NCBI RefSeq assembly: GCF_018446385.1
Contig: NC_055990.1
Location: forward strand, 28,915,891-28,979,890
Origin: Zingiber officinale
Lineage: Eukaryota; Streptophyta; Magnoliopsida; Zingiberales; Zingiberaceae
Direction: 5' to 3'
Length of the DNA stretch: 64,000 nucleotides
This document shows, piece after piece, positions 22,351 through 33,091 of this stretch; the first letter of the stretch is position 1; the number at the start of each line of letters is the position of its first letter. The notes below the pieces were generated by a model. That model did not search any database. It saw only the letters and a list, made by a program, of their open reading frames with translations, and was not told the origin of the DNA. The position numbers and the translations under genes are program-made.

Positions 22351-22834
22351 CTCGACACTGACGTAATCTGTACTGTAGATCAAAACAAAATCTACATAAG
22401 ATCAATGAGAGCACTACATTTTTAAATTTCTATCTCATAAATTTTCGGACAGAATAAAAACTCTTGATCAACTCGCCCTCGTCAACCCCAGACGTTGATG
22501 GGTATCCACCGACCACCGACAAAACTATGAGCTTTTTGAACCTCTAACGAAGTCAATGGAGCTTCAAAGGTTACCTGTAAACACGAGGTAAGGCTCTCGG
22601 GAATATGATGGTAAATAATGGAATGAATTATCGGCAATGAGTGTAGCCTAACAGTCACTGGTAAATTTTGATGTGACCAAGTCCGATCACCCATAAAATT
22701 AGTCGTAAAGTAAAAACTAAAAAAAAAATCATTCTCCAGAGTAAATTTTGCTTATTGGTCGCTACCCATTCTAGAGACAATTTACCATCTTGAAAAACAA
22801 TCTCTTCCGAGGTGTCATTTGCGGCCTTGTGGTG
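22351..22834. other. Unassigned segment between two Tat LTRs
   Basis: About 480 bp that does not match the neighbouring LTRs. On the minus strand an open stretch at 22834-22655 reads KAANDTSEEIVFQDGKLSLE and stops soon after an A/T-rich tract. It has the look of exon sequence, but I do not recognise it. It could be original host DNA into which the 22835 element inserted. Confidence 0.3.
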
Positions 22835-23710
22835 TGATCCTGTTCGTGCACTGAGTCGATGGAACTGGGGACGTGGCGCTCTCTGCTGCTCCCCGGTGAT
22901 CTTCACAGTGACGTAAGCCTCCGATAAACCTGCAACAAAGTCGGGCCGAGAAGGGGTTCCCGGTGACGACCCTCCGACGCTCAAGTCAGGCGACCGCGAG
23001 AAGAAATAGAGGCAGAATAAAGACTGTGGCTACAATATATGATGACAGAAAATCATACCTCCGTCGAAGTCCGGAGGTCTTTATATAGGACCCCGGAGAG
23101 GCGCGTGCACGCTTCCCGAGGCATGCACATTCCTCAAAGCATACCTTGGGATGACTGTGTCAGAAAGGCATGCCTGACGCCATACCGCAATTGTCCGAAC
23201 ATATCTCTGTCATGTCAGCGGAAACTCCCTCCGTACGATCCTTGATACGGCCCGGCCGCCAACCATGCTGCTTGTCGGTGGCGGACGTCTCGAGAATGAC
23301 ATCACTAGCTGCCCCTTTTGCCCTCTTCTAAGCCCCTTGTCTCTAATTGGGTCGGTCGGGCTGGTCGCTTGGCTTCCCAAGCGCCCGGGTGTACACGTAC
23401 CTCTGATCGGGCCAGACGTCCGCTTGGTCACACACTCGGATGGGGCATCGACTAGTCATTCGGCAATTCGGCCGAGCAGCTTAGCTACTCAGCATAGTGA
23501 TTTCTTTATAAAGGAGCTTGTGAGTGTCGGAAGCTCGACCCCAGGTTGAGCTGTCTTCGTGCCAGCCCGGGGTCTACCTAGGCCGGTCGGCCGAGAGATT
23601 CCTCCTTGCTCGGCCGAATCTTTGACTTCCTCCGAGCTCGGCCGGACCTTTGACTCTCTCGTGCCATTGACCCCTTCCTCTGTGGGCCCCCGGCCCTTAC
23701 CACCGAATCA
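22835..23710 (-). repeat. 3' LTR of the minus-strand Tat element
   Basis: 876 bp; minus-strand ends TGATTCGG (23710) and CAGGATCA (22835). It matches the split 5' LTR at 28715-32386 along nearly its whole length, with scattered substitutions. The polypurine tract ACTTGAAGGGAAGACATG adjoins it at 23728-23711. Confidence 0.88.
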
Positions 23711-23728
23711 CATGTCTTCCCTTCAAGT

Positions 23729-24457
23729 CTAGTCGAAGGAGGCGGCGAGTCCGACTGACTGGACTGTTGATTTGGTGGCGTGTCTGCCCCTCGGCTGTTG
23801 ATGTTAGTGTCTATCCGATCGGGGACTACGCAAATGGGTGATGCCAATCGGCGCGTCACCGATTGGTACTTGGAAAGTTTTATTTGCCTGTCGTTGTCCC
23901 GTCGCTCTGGTAGCGGTCACGCTGATTATCCCTAGAAAACTCCTCGGCATTTGTGTAAATCATCACTATTAAGGCTGAGCACGCGGCCATGCCCGCATGA
24001 TGGTGCTCATTAAATGCGACCCATGGGCGAGCGCCACGTGGTCGCGCATCCGTCACCGTTCACTCGAGTCGTCAGGTCTGATGTGACCTTTGGCTTTTCG
24101 AATTCGACGGTTAGATCCCCTCCTCGGATCCCGTGACCTGGATCGGATGGCCACGGTCGATCGAGCCCAACGTTTATAAGGACATCTCCTCTTTCCCAGC
24201 CGCTTTGCGATATCGCGTGCGCATCCGAAGGCTTCCGCTTCCTCTCGTTCAGCGTTCCGACGAACTCGTTGCTTTGCTTTCTGGTGATCCGTCACCTCCT
24301 CCTTTGGTCCTATCTCTCGAAAGGCCCCTTCGCCCTTTTCCTTTCAGTTCTTTTGTGTTTTTCTTCGCACTTTCGTCGTATTTGTGCCCTCTTAGACACT
24401 GTTCCGGCCATCCTTTTCCTTAACTTTTGCCATCTCTTGCTTTGGCCCTTATCACCA
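23729..24457 (+). promoter_or_regulatory. Spacer and likely promoter of the antisense ORF
   Basis: Non-coding region between the polypurine tract and the antisense ORF. A TATA-like box GTTTATAAGG lies at about 24171, roughly 285 bp before the ATG; the sister copy has a similar TTATAAG box about 215 bp before its start. This supports an internal promoter firing against the element's own direction. Confidence 0.4.
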
Positions 24458-26702
24458 ATGGCTAGTTCCTCTCGTCAGTCCGACCTCGCCCCCGACCTCT
24501 GGTATACCACCACAGAGAGCCGTTTCGACGAGAGGGATGCGCTGAACCTCACCCGAACCTTCGAACTTCCGTCTGACCACGAACTAATACTAGCCACACC
24601 CTACGATCGGCCACACGACCCTCCGACCGACACTGTTTGCTTTTTTCGAGACCAGTTCGTGGCCGGTCTGCGCTTTCATATTCATCCGTTCATCCTTGAG
24701 GTGTGCAATTATTTCCGCCTCCCGCTCGGCCAACTCGTCCCTAACTCCTTTAGGTTGCTGTGCGAGGTGGTTGTCCTCTTTAAGCTGCACGACATCCCCT
24801 TAGTCCCTAAGACTTTCCACTACTTCTACTATCCCAAACAGTCCGAGTGGGGTACTTTTCTCTTCCAGTCACGGATCGGTCTTGTTTTCTTCGACAAGAT
24901 GCCGACCTCAAACAAACATTGGAAGGAAAACTATTTCTATCTTCGTTTTCCCGAGCGACCATCCTTCCGCACTAAATGGCAGACCACTGTGCCGAGCCCG
25001 CCGGACCTCGGTAAATATAAAAGTCAGCCAGATTACCTCCACGCAGCCAATTTGCTAGTCGGGCAAAGATTCAGCATCAACAAGCTACTCTACGAGGAGG
25101 TGCTATATATATTTGGACTGAGCCCGATCAGAACGAAGCTTCCAAGCAGCATGGGTAAGCGTTTTCCTCATCCCCCTTCCTTTTGGTCTAATTGATTTAT
25201 TCTTCTTTTATGCAGCCGACATCATGTGGCGCGCCAAGGTTGCTGATCGAATGAAGTTGAAAGCTGCCGAGGTGGGGCGGCGGCTGCGAAGGAGATGACC
25301 GATCTGGGCATCGCCCCGGTCGGCTCACACGAGGGCGAGAGCGAAGAAGCTCTGCCAGCAGTTGGAGAATTGGCCGTTCGGATACCTGCAACCGCGTCGG
25401 TTGGTGATGCTATCTTGTCCTCCGGACATCCGACGTCGGAAGAAGCGGGGCACTCGGCTGAAGACTGCCCATTGATAATACGCAAACGGCGCCGGACGGA
25501 CCTCCACACCCAATCAGCTACTTCTGTGGAGCCGGTGACAGAGCAGGTCGGCGCTACCTTTGCCGCAATCACTGCGGTCCTTGCTTCAATCGAGGCCATA
25601 TCTTCGGACCGCACTCCTTCCCAACTTAATCTGCCTGTGGCTTCCCTTGGGGCGCCGCCCGTCAGTTCCCAGCCACGAGCCCATCTTCGGCTTAGGTGTT
25701 CTGGTATAATCTCCACCCCGCTTGGCGAGTCATCCGGGCACGCAACCTCAGCTCAATCTGATCCGAGCGGTCGTCGAGTGGTTAAGGCCATCCTCCACCT
25801 CCCCACAGAAGAATTTCTTCTGGCGGTTGATCAGCCAGTCGCCCCAGAGCATCAGATCACTATCCCGGACCGCTCGCCAAGATATGGGAGGATGCGAGGG
25901 CCCGCGTCGCATTGATGACTCCTGGCCAGCTCGGAGACAACCATTTACAGCAAGCTACCGGGGTATGCCTCTTAACACAATACATGACTATTTACTTTGG
26001 TTCTTGATATTATTCCATCTGAGCGCAGAACTGGGTAGAGAACATCGCGGTTAGCAACCGCCTGGCCGCGTTGGAGGAAGAGTTGAGGAAGCTCCAAATT
26101 TCTGGAAGGGCGCCGGCTCAGGGGCCTTCATACGCCACGCTTCAGTCCGAGCTGACCAAAGCAGAGAAACTGCTTACGGCCGAGCGGCACAAGTCCTCTG
26201 GCTTGGAAACCAGGGTAGTTGGGCTCGAAGCCCAGGTTAAGTCCCACGACCAGGAGATCAAGCTAGCCACCAACAGAAAAATAGGGTCGTCGCCGATCTA
26301 GAAGCAAAGAATGTGCAGGCCAGAGCGCTGGAGCAGTGCGTCAAGGAGTTGGCCGATCTGCTATCTGCCGAGCAAGAGGGTCGATCGGCTGCTGAAGCTA
26401 AACTTCAAGAAGACAAGAAAGATCTCCAAGACGCTCTTGACGCTTCCCGAGCTACACTAAAGGAATATCAAGACGGTGAATTAGGCCGCTTCGAGGTGAT
26501 GAAACAAAACTATCTCCGCTCGGACGAATTTGGCGAGAAGTTTAGCGATCGGCTAGTTCTAGCCTTTGAGGAAGTCATCCGGGCGATAACTGTCTATTTG
26601 AAGGCTAAGGGTCATCTCCCGGAGACGGCCTCTATACCTCCCAAAGACACGGCCGGCCTGCTAGAGACCATTCCCGAGCCCATCTTTGATGTACTAGAGT
26701 GA
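24458..26702 (+). CDS. Antisense ORF (aORF) of the Tat element, three exons
   Basis: Element-encoded protein of unknown role. Exon 1 (24458-25154) starts MASSSRQSDLAPDLWYTTTE and matches the plant 'putative gypsy-type transposon' domain (FHIHPFILEVCNYFRLPLGQ; then KHWKENYFYLRFPE). Intron 1 is 25155-25215 (GTAAGC...TGCAG). Exon 2 (25216-25962) is a low-complexity Ser/Pro/Glu linker; intron 2 is 25963-26028 (GTATGC...GCGCAG). Exon 3 (26029-26702) is a coiled coil (AALEEELRKLQ onward) followed by RFEVMKQNYLRSDEFGEKFS and the C-terminal end FDVLE. A one-base frameshift near 26285, in an A-run, separates the two halves of the coiled coil, and exon 2 also changes frame, so this copy may be inactive. 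The orientation is opposite to gag. Confidence 0.72.
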
Positions 26703-26879
26703 GGAGCGTCTTTAACTTGTCTCTGTCTATGTTCTGAAGTTTCGTCTGTATGCTCGCCGTTCTGTGAGTTAACATTATCAGCTTTAATTTGACTTTTAAC
26801 CTACTTGTCTGTGTATTTTTGAACGATGGGTCAATATAAAACTCTGATTCTGTTGATGTTACTTCTTCGACCGCATTCT

Positions 26880-27415
26880 TTCCAAGCGGCTTTCGGTAGT
26901 CTTCGGGCCGGAGGGTTTATAGTCATCGGTCCGACTCAGGGATTTAACGTCGCCGCTCGACGGTCTTCGGGCCGAAGAGTTTATAGTCGCCGGTCCAACT
27001 CAGGGATTTAACGTCGCCACTCGACGGTCTTCGAGCCAGGATTTTTATAGTCGACGGTCCGACTCTGGGATTTAACGTCGCCGCTCGACAGTCTTCGAGC
27101 CGGGGTTTTTATAGTCGTCGGTCCGACTCTGGGATTTAACGTCGCCGCTCGACAGTCTTCGAGCTGGGGTTTTTATAGTCGCCGGTCCGACTCAGGGATT
27201 TAACGTCGTCGTTCGACGGTCTTCAAGCCTGGGTTTTTATAGTCGTCGGTCCGACTTTGGGATTTAATGTCGCCGCTCGACGGTCTTCGAGCCGGGATTT
27301 TTATAGTCACCGGTCCGACTCTGGGATTTAACGTCGCCGCTCGACGGTCTTCGAGCCGGGGTTTTTATAGTCGCCGGTCCGACTCTGGGATTTAACGTCG
27401 CCGCTCGGGTGAACG
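26880..27415 (-). repeat. 64-bp minisatellite, about eight copies
   Basis: Direct repeats of a 64-bp unit containing CGCCGCTCGACGGTCTTCG, TTTTTATAGTCG and GGTCCGACTCTGGGATTTAA. It lies exactly where pol should follow gag, and the gag stop codon falls inside its first unit on the gag side. Confidence 0.93.
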
Positions 27416-28669
27416 CCTAATTATTCGTCGCTCGGCGCGTTGATGCTGAGTTCGCCTGTCCGGTGAAGGTGACCGGCGACGATAGATCCTCGGCTCAGGC
27501 TGACTGACCGGGGGGAGACTTCGGCAATCTCGAGTATTATGGGTGGCTGATTGATGGATTTTGCAAAACATGAGTGTCCATACCTTGCCTTTTTGCCGAG
27601 GCCGCTCGGCCGCAATGTGCTGAACGGCGAGCGATCTGAAATCTTGAGGTGGCCTCATCTCCTCGGCATGAGGCCCTTTTGGCGGTTGCTGGTTGATATG
27701 TGTTCTCCGTTCGGTTTGGGATGGGGGTTCACCCGACGCTTTCTTCTTTTGGGCCGCTTGTGCTTCCTCCACGTTAATGTACTCACTCGCTTTTTTCAGC
27801 ATGTGGTCGTAGTCGCGAGGCGGCTTCCTGATGAGCGAGCGGAAGAAGTCCCCATCGACTAAGCCTTGTGTAAAAGCATGCATCATTATCTCAGACGAGA
27901 CCGTGGGAATGTCTATACCTGTTTGGTTGAAGCGCTGGATGTAGGCTCGGAGAGTTTCTTTCGGACCTTGCTTCATGGAAAAGAGGCTGACGCTAGTCTT
28001 CTGATAGCGTCGGCTGCTGGCAAAGTGATGGAGGAATGCCGTTCGGAAATCTCTGAAGCTCTTAATTGATCCGTCCGGCAACCTTTGGAACCAGCGTTGA
28101 GCTGTGCCGGATAATATAGTGAGGAAGACTCTGCATTTAACTCCGTCGGTGTATTGATGAAGAGTAGCAGCGTTATCGAACTTACTGAGATGGTCATCTG
28201 GATCAGTTACGCCATTATACTCCCCGATCGATATCGGAGCGTAATGCTTCGAGAGCGGGTCTTGTAAAATCGCCTCAGAGAACTGGCGATTGACCCGCAT
28301 GGGGGATGACTCTATACGCGGTGCTTTCCCCTTTCTGGCGCCCCGCACGGGCGCTTCATCGGACGATCCCTGGTTGGCTAGGGCCAGCTTTGACGAAGTC
28401 TGGAACAGTGCTCGATGAAACGGAATGGGGGCAGCCGGCGCGTCTCCTGGTGTGCCGGTTTGCCCTTTGTTCTGAGTCCACGTAGAATATTGTTCTAGTC
28501 GGTCCTCCATGGCCGCTCGACCTCCAGAGACCGAGGCGGCCTGCTGCGCTATCCTCTCTGCTTGGGCCTTCTGCTGTTGCTCAACCATCTTTGCGGGTCG
28601 CGCTTGGATGAGTGCTTCGAGCTCCTCGGGAGAGAGCGTTACTATGAGTTGGCGTCCAACTTCTTCCAT
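27392..28669 (-). CDS. Intact Tat gag protein
   Basis: 425-codon open frame for the capsid precursor. It starts MEEVGRQLIVTLSPEELEAL; the retrotransposon gag domain spans about residues 145-270 (DPDDHLSKFDNAATLHQY, then RWFQRLPDGSIKSFRDFRTA, YIQRFNQTGIDIPTVSSE and DFFRSLIRKPPRDYDHML). An Arg/Pro-rich tail contains a Cys-His cluster (FCKIHQSATHNTRDC), the single zinc-finger-like motif seen in Tat gags. The normal C-terminus and protease are lost where the frame enters the minisatellite. The ATG was chosen because it follows the primer-binding site closely and matches the other Tat copies. The absence of stops suggests a young copy. Confidence 0.85.
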   Translation of the reverse strand: MEEVGRQLIVTLSPEELEALIQARPAKMVEQQQKAQAERIAQQAASVSGGRAAMEDRLEQYSTWTQNKGQTGTPGDAPAAPIPFHRALFQTSSKLALANQGSSDEAPVRGARKGKAPRIESSPMRVNRQFSEAILQDPLSKHYAPISIGEYNGVTDPDDHLSKFDNAATLHQYTDGVKCRVFLTILSGTAQRWFQRLPDGSIKSFRDFRTAFLHHFASSRRYQKTSVSLFSMKQGPKETLRAYIQRFNQTGIDIPTVSSEIMMHAFTQGLVDGDFFRSLIRKPPRDYDHMLKKASEYINVEEAQAAQKKKASGEPPSQTERRTHINQQPPKGPHAEEMRPPQDFRSLAVQHIAAERPRQKGKVWTLMFCKIHQSATHNTRDCRSLPPVSQPEPRIYRRRSPSPDRRTQHQRAERRIIRRSPERRR

Positions 28670-28694
28670 CTTCTCGACTCGGATTCAGGTGCGT

Positions 28695-28714
28695 TCCCAC
28701 AGACGGCGCCAATT
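28695..28714 (-). other. Primer-binding region of the Tat element
   Basis: The minus strand reads TTGGCGCCGTCTGTGGGAA just inside the 5' LTR; the same block occurs next to the LTRs ending at 6156 and 43865. The cognate tRNA was not identified from memory with certainty. Confidence 0.7.
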
Positions 28715-29000
28715 TGATCCTGTCTGTGCACTGAGTCGATGGAACTGGGGACGTGACGCTCTCTGCTACTCCTCGGTGATCTTCACAGCGACGTAAGCGT
28801 CTGATGAACCTGCAACAAAGTCGGGTCGAGAAGGGATTCCCGGTGACGATCCTCCAACGCTCAAGTCAGGCGACCGCGAGAAGAAATAGAGGCAGAATAA
28901 AGACTGTGGCTACAGTATACGATGATAGAAAATCATACATCCGTCGAAGTCCGGGGGTCTTTATATATGATCTCGGAGAGACACGTGCACGCTTCCCGAG

Positions 29001-31808
29001 TAGACCCGACCCCGGGCCGGGTCTGGCCCAGACCCGGCCCGGGCCCGTAACCGGGTCAACGGGCCGGTTGCCCGTTGACCCGGTTCGCCGGGTCGAACCG
29101 GAACCGGCCCGGCAAGTTGCCGGACCCGGTTAACCGTCGGTTCAACCATTTTTTTTTTTTTTTAACGGCTTGAACCGCCGGTTAATCGACGGTTCATAGT
29201 CGTTAGGAGAGGGTGTAGGGATTTTTTTTGGTATTTTTTTTCAACAATTAGGATCATTTGATCGTTTTTTTATCAATGGCTATGATTTAGTATCCGTTAC
29301 TATCAAAACTCTATAAATAGAGAGTTTATTTCATCGTTTTCACAAACATCTTCTCTACTCTTAATCTCAATTTCGTATTATCTACGCGCTTTCGTTTCCA
29401 ATTTTCAATTACAATACCGCGGAGGTGCGTCATCTCGAGCTCGGAAGGGAAAGGAAATAATGAATCTATGGGAGAAGGACTCCAAAATTTAATCCACCAA
29501 TGATGAGATCGAGCATCTTCCGAATCTGACACCCGAAATACAAGGAAATACCGATGCAATTACTTCTAAGGTTCGGGAACTTCCTCCTCTAAAGTCTTCT
29601 ATTTTCACTAGACATTTTGAGAAGGTCACTCTTACGTCTGAAGAAATGCGTGCAAAATGTAAGCATTGCAATGCTTCCTACAAATTTCTAGCCGACGGCG
29701 GCTATGGGTCATTGAAACGACATGCAGAAACGAAGCACCCGATGGAATTTGGACTCAACCATTCTCAAACACAATTATTAAGATTTTCTTCAACTAGCGG
29801 TAATACCGATTCCGGTTTATTTTTATATTCGGATAATAAATTAAGAGAATCATTAGCTAAATTTGTTTCCGTAGAATATCTTTCTTTTAGTTTTGGATCT
29901 AAATGCACATTTGAAGATTTTTGTAAAGAATCTCTTAATCCATGTGCTAAACGTGTTCCTAGGACTACACTTACTCGTACAATTAAAAATTAGTAAAACA
30001 AGGAAAAAGAATTTAATTGATGAATTTAGTAAATTAGATAATAAAGTTTCTTTATGTTCCGATATTTGGAGTGATCATTGGCAAACACATTCGTATATGG
30101 GTGTGACTTGCCATTGGATCGATAACTCTTGGAATCTCCAAAAAGATTATTAGCTTATAGAGTTTTTGATGAATCACATAATGCTCATAATATCGCACAA
30201 TTATTATGTTTAATTTTAGAAGAATATGATTTAACTCATAAAATATTTTCAATATCATTAGATAATGCTAGTTCTAATACCGCTTGTATAGATGATCTAA
30301 AATTTGTTTGTCAACCTATTATTGGAGGTTTATTTTTCATATTCGTTGTGTATGCCATGTTTTAAATTTATGTGTTCAAGATGGTTTAAAATTTTAGAAA
30401 GTTATATTAAACCAATTAGAATTGCAATTTCTTATTTATGGTCTCATCCATCTATAATGAAACAATGGGGTAGGTTTTGTAAAATTAATGGAATGAGACC
30501 TAAAAATTTCCACGTGATGTACCAACACGTTGGAATTCAACATACCAATTATTACAAGATTCATTTCAATATAAAGAATTATTATGTTCATTTTTTGCAC
30601 AAAACACTAATGCTAATATATATTTATTTTCACAACAATGGAATATTTGTAGTAGTATTTGTGAAATTTTAAAAGATATTTAATGATGCAACCAACAACT
30701 TTCCGGTGTTTATTATCCTGTTCAATTAGTTTTAGAAAATTTTTCTAATATAGTATTAGTTTTAAATGAACATATTAATAATGAATCTTTATCTCCTTGC
30801 ATCTTAGCTATGAAAACTAAATGGGAAAAATATTTTTATTTAATTTCTGAAATTTATTTAATTGCATTTGCTTTAGATCCTAGATTTAAATTAGAAGTTT
30901 TACAAGAAATGTTAACTTTATATTATGATGCTTTAATTCCAATTAAAGATTCTTCTTCCCGATCCATTAATATTATATATAATGTTAGAATTTATTTATA
31001 TGATATTTATAATCAATATTATGCAAAATATGGAACACAAATTAATATTTCTGAAATTCAACAAACTACTAGTAGTAATTTAAAACTTACAAAAGCACAA
31101 CTCTTATTAAAAGAACGGACAAAACGTCCACGGGGATCCTCAAGTTCCACACAGAACTTGAGAATTATTTTACGACTTCTTTTGATTTTAATGAAGCAGA
31201 TAGCGAAAACTTCGATATCTTAAAGTGGTGGTCACTGAAGGCTCAAAGCTTTCCCGTTCTCTCCGTGATCGCAAAAGAAATTTTAGCTTGTCCAGTGTCA
31301 ATTGTTGTTGTGGAGCAGACGTTCAGTCCGGCGGCAACATATTAGATGAACGACGATCAACTTTGTCTCCGACTCATTGGAAGCCCAAGCATTCTTGGAC
31401 GATTGGACCGAGCGGAGAAAAGAATCCAAGGAATGCAACTTTCGGATGACGAAGTTGAAGATTTTGATACTGAAGGAACAAATACGACGAGAACGGGAAA
31501 TGAGAATGAAAATGTAAAAGGATAAAAATGTAAAAGAACTACGTGGGCTTTGATTCCCCTAAAGGGATACGTAGGCAACTTAAATAAGTGCAAGCCCTTT
31601 TTTCCAATAAATTTTAATTTCTAATTTTTAATTTTTAATTTTTTTAACATATTAATCTTGAACCGTGAACCGAACCGTGAACCGGCGGTTCTGAACCGTG
31701 AACCGTAACCGTCTTGGGCGGTTAAGGTTAAGGGTCGACCTGCCTGGAACCGTCGAACCGGCGGTTCCGAACCGTCGAACCGTCGGTTCCGAACCGTGGT
31801 CAGGTCTA
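29001..31808 (+). mobile_element. hAT DNA transposon, 2.8 kb
   Basis: Inserted in a Tat LTR with the 8-bp target duplication TTCCCGAG at 28993-29000 and 31809-31816, diagnostic of the hAT superfamily. Terminal inverted repeats are TAGACCCGACC (left) and TAGACCTGACC (right, minus strand). Subterminal zones are rich in ACCGGTT/AACCG motifs on both sides (29020-29140 and 31660-31800), probably transposase-binding repeats; the left one is strongly GC-rich. The centre carries a decayed BED-type transposase. Non-autonomous now. Confidence 0.94.
29505..31540 (+). pseudogene. hAT transposase pseudogene (BED zinc finger to C-terminal dimerisation domain)
   Basis: DAYSLEEPER/RICESLEEPER-like transposase broken by several frameshifts and at least one stop. 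In order: a BED-type zinc finger (29646 on: CKHC...LKRHAETKH); the RNase H-like core (CSDIWSDHWQTHSYMGVTCH near 30055; DESHNAHNIAQLL near 30165; SISLDNASSNTACIDDL near 30250); the helical region (YIKPIRIAISYLWSHPSIMK near 30400; FALDPRFKLEVLQEML near 30870); and the hAT C-terminal domain near 31220-31350 (LKWWSLKAQSFPVLSVIAKE; VVVEQTFSPAATY then a stop). It lies centrally between the inverted repeats. No full-length enzyme can be made. Confidence 0.88.
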
Positions 31809-32386
31809 TTCCCGAGGCGTGCACGTTTCTCAAAGCATGCCTTGGGATGACTGTGTCAGAAAGGCATGTCTGACGCCATACCGCAATTGTCCGAACATAT
31901 CTCTGTCATGTCAGCAGAAACTCCCTCCATACGATCCTTGGTACGACTCGACCGTCGACTATGTTGCTCGTCGGCGGCGGACGTCTTGAGAATGACATCA
32001 CTAGCTGCCCCTTTTGTCCTCTTCTAAGCCCCTTGTCTCTAATTGGGCCGGTCGGGCTGGTCGCTTGGCTTCCTGAGCGCCCGGGTGTACACGTACCTCT
32101 GACCAGGCCAGATGTCCGCTCGGTCACACACTCGGATGGGGCATCGACTAGTCGTTCGGCAATTTGACCGAGCAGCTTAGCTACTCAGCATAGCGATTTC
32201 TCTATAAAGGAGCTTGTGAGCGTCGGAAGCTCGACCCCAGGTCGAGCTGTCTTCATGCCGGCCCGGGGTCTACCCAGGCCGGTCGACCGAGAGATTCCTC
32301 CCTGCTCGGCCAAATCTTTGACTTCCTCCCAGCTCGGTCGGACCTTTGACTCTCTCGTGTCATTGACCCCTTCCTCTGTGGACCCA

Positions 32387-33091
32387 TGATGATTAATTTA
32401 TGAGTGAAAAGTGTTGTTGTCTATAGGAAGATGATTCATACGGATATTGTGATAAATCAATAGATACGGTAAAAATAGACGATTCTGTTGCCGCTCATTT
32501 TCAACGTCTCTATCAATTCATCCCTAGATCAACACGGAAAAAATAAATAACGAATGACTATTAATTATTAATATAAATGGCCGAGGTATAAAAAAAATAT
32601 ACTTAGACACGTCAAATTTTAATACCAAAATGATAATATCTCATATCTCAACTAATGTACTAGATAAATGATTTATATGGTCGTGTTTATAAGTCCAAAG
32701 TCAATTTTCAAAGAGTACGAAATGCCTGATTGTCTCTGAAAGTGTTATTTGTTTATATGAATTTTTAAGTGAAATTAAACTGAGGCACAAAATGTTCTTA
32801 AAAAAAATACTGCTTTGGAAGCTAAAGGAAAAAAAAAAAAAATCATAATTAGTATTATTTAAGATTTTAGAATCATGTGAGAGCAGTTATAACTGGTGCC
32901 ATTTTGCCTAACTTATTTTTTTACTGGTCAAAATAATTTTAAGTGAAGAATAAATAATTTCATCAAAAATTGTTTTTTTTTTCTTTTTGATGACGTAGGA
33001 AATAAAATATACTAACACAATAATAAATTGGCTGACGCCATGACGGTGAGCCGCCCCCGTTTCCGTCACCCGCGACAGCGAACGCCTGCGC
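32387..33091. other. AT-rich intergenic DNA
   Basis: About 700 bp between the Tat element and the stop codon of the pseudokinase gene. It probably includes that gene's 3' UTR near 33000-33091. I see no gene or repeat in it. Confidence 0.5.

Larger units (their letters stand above)
22835..32386 (-). mobile_element. Tat-lineage gypsy element with gag and antisense ORF but no pol
   Basis: Minus-strand element: 5' LTR (32386-28715, interrupted by a hAT transposon), primer-binding site (28714-28695), intact gag (28669-27392), a 64-bp minisatellite (27415-26880), the antisense ORF (plus strand 24458-26702), polypurine tract (23728-23711) and 3' LTR (23710-22835). Protease, RT, RNase H and integrase are wholly absent: gag runs straight into the minisatellite. 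The 5' LTR lacks about its first 20-25 bp at 32386, so a target duplication cannot be confirmed. A non-autonomous derivative. Confidence 0.88.
28715..32386 (-). repeat. 5' LTR of the Tat element, split by a hAT transposon
   Basis: Two parts, 28715-29000 and 31817-32386, align with the 3' LTR at 22835-23710. Between them lies a hAT element with an 8-bp duplication. The outer end lacks the last 20-25 bp seen in the 3' LTR and stops at GTGGACCCA (about 32386). Confidence 0.85.

Noticed and set aside
26880..27415. CRISPR-like regular repeats
   Set aside because: 64-bp units are adjacent with no unique spacers; it is a minisatellite in a plant retroelement.
29001..29140. CpG island or gene promoter
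   Set aside because: The GC-rich block is the subterminal part of a hAT transposon, bounded by its inverted repeat and target duplication.
32387..32391. TGATG as a possible partner of TGGTG (22830-22834) for a Tat target duplication
   Set aside because: The 5' LTR is truncated there and the match has a mismatch, so it is probably chance.
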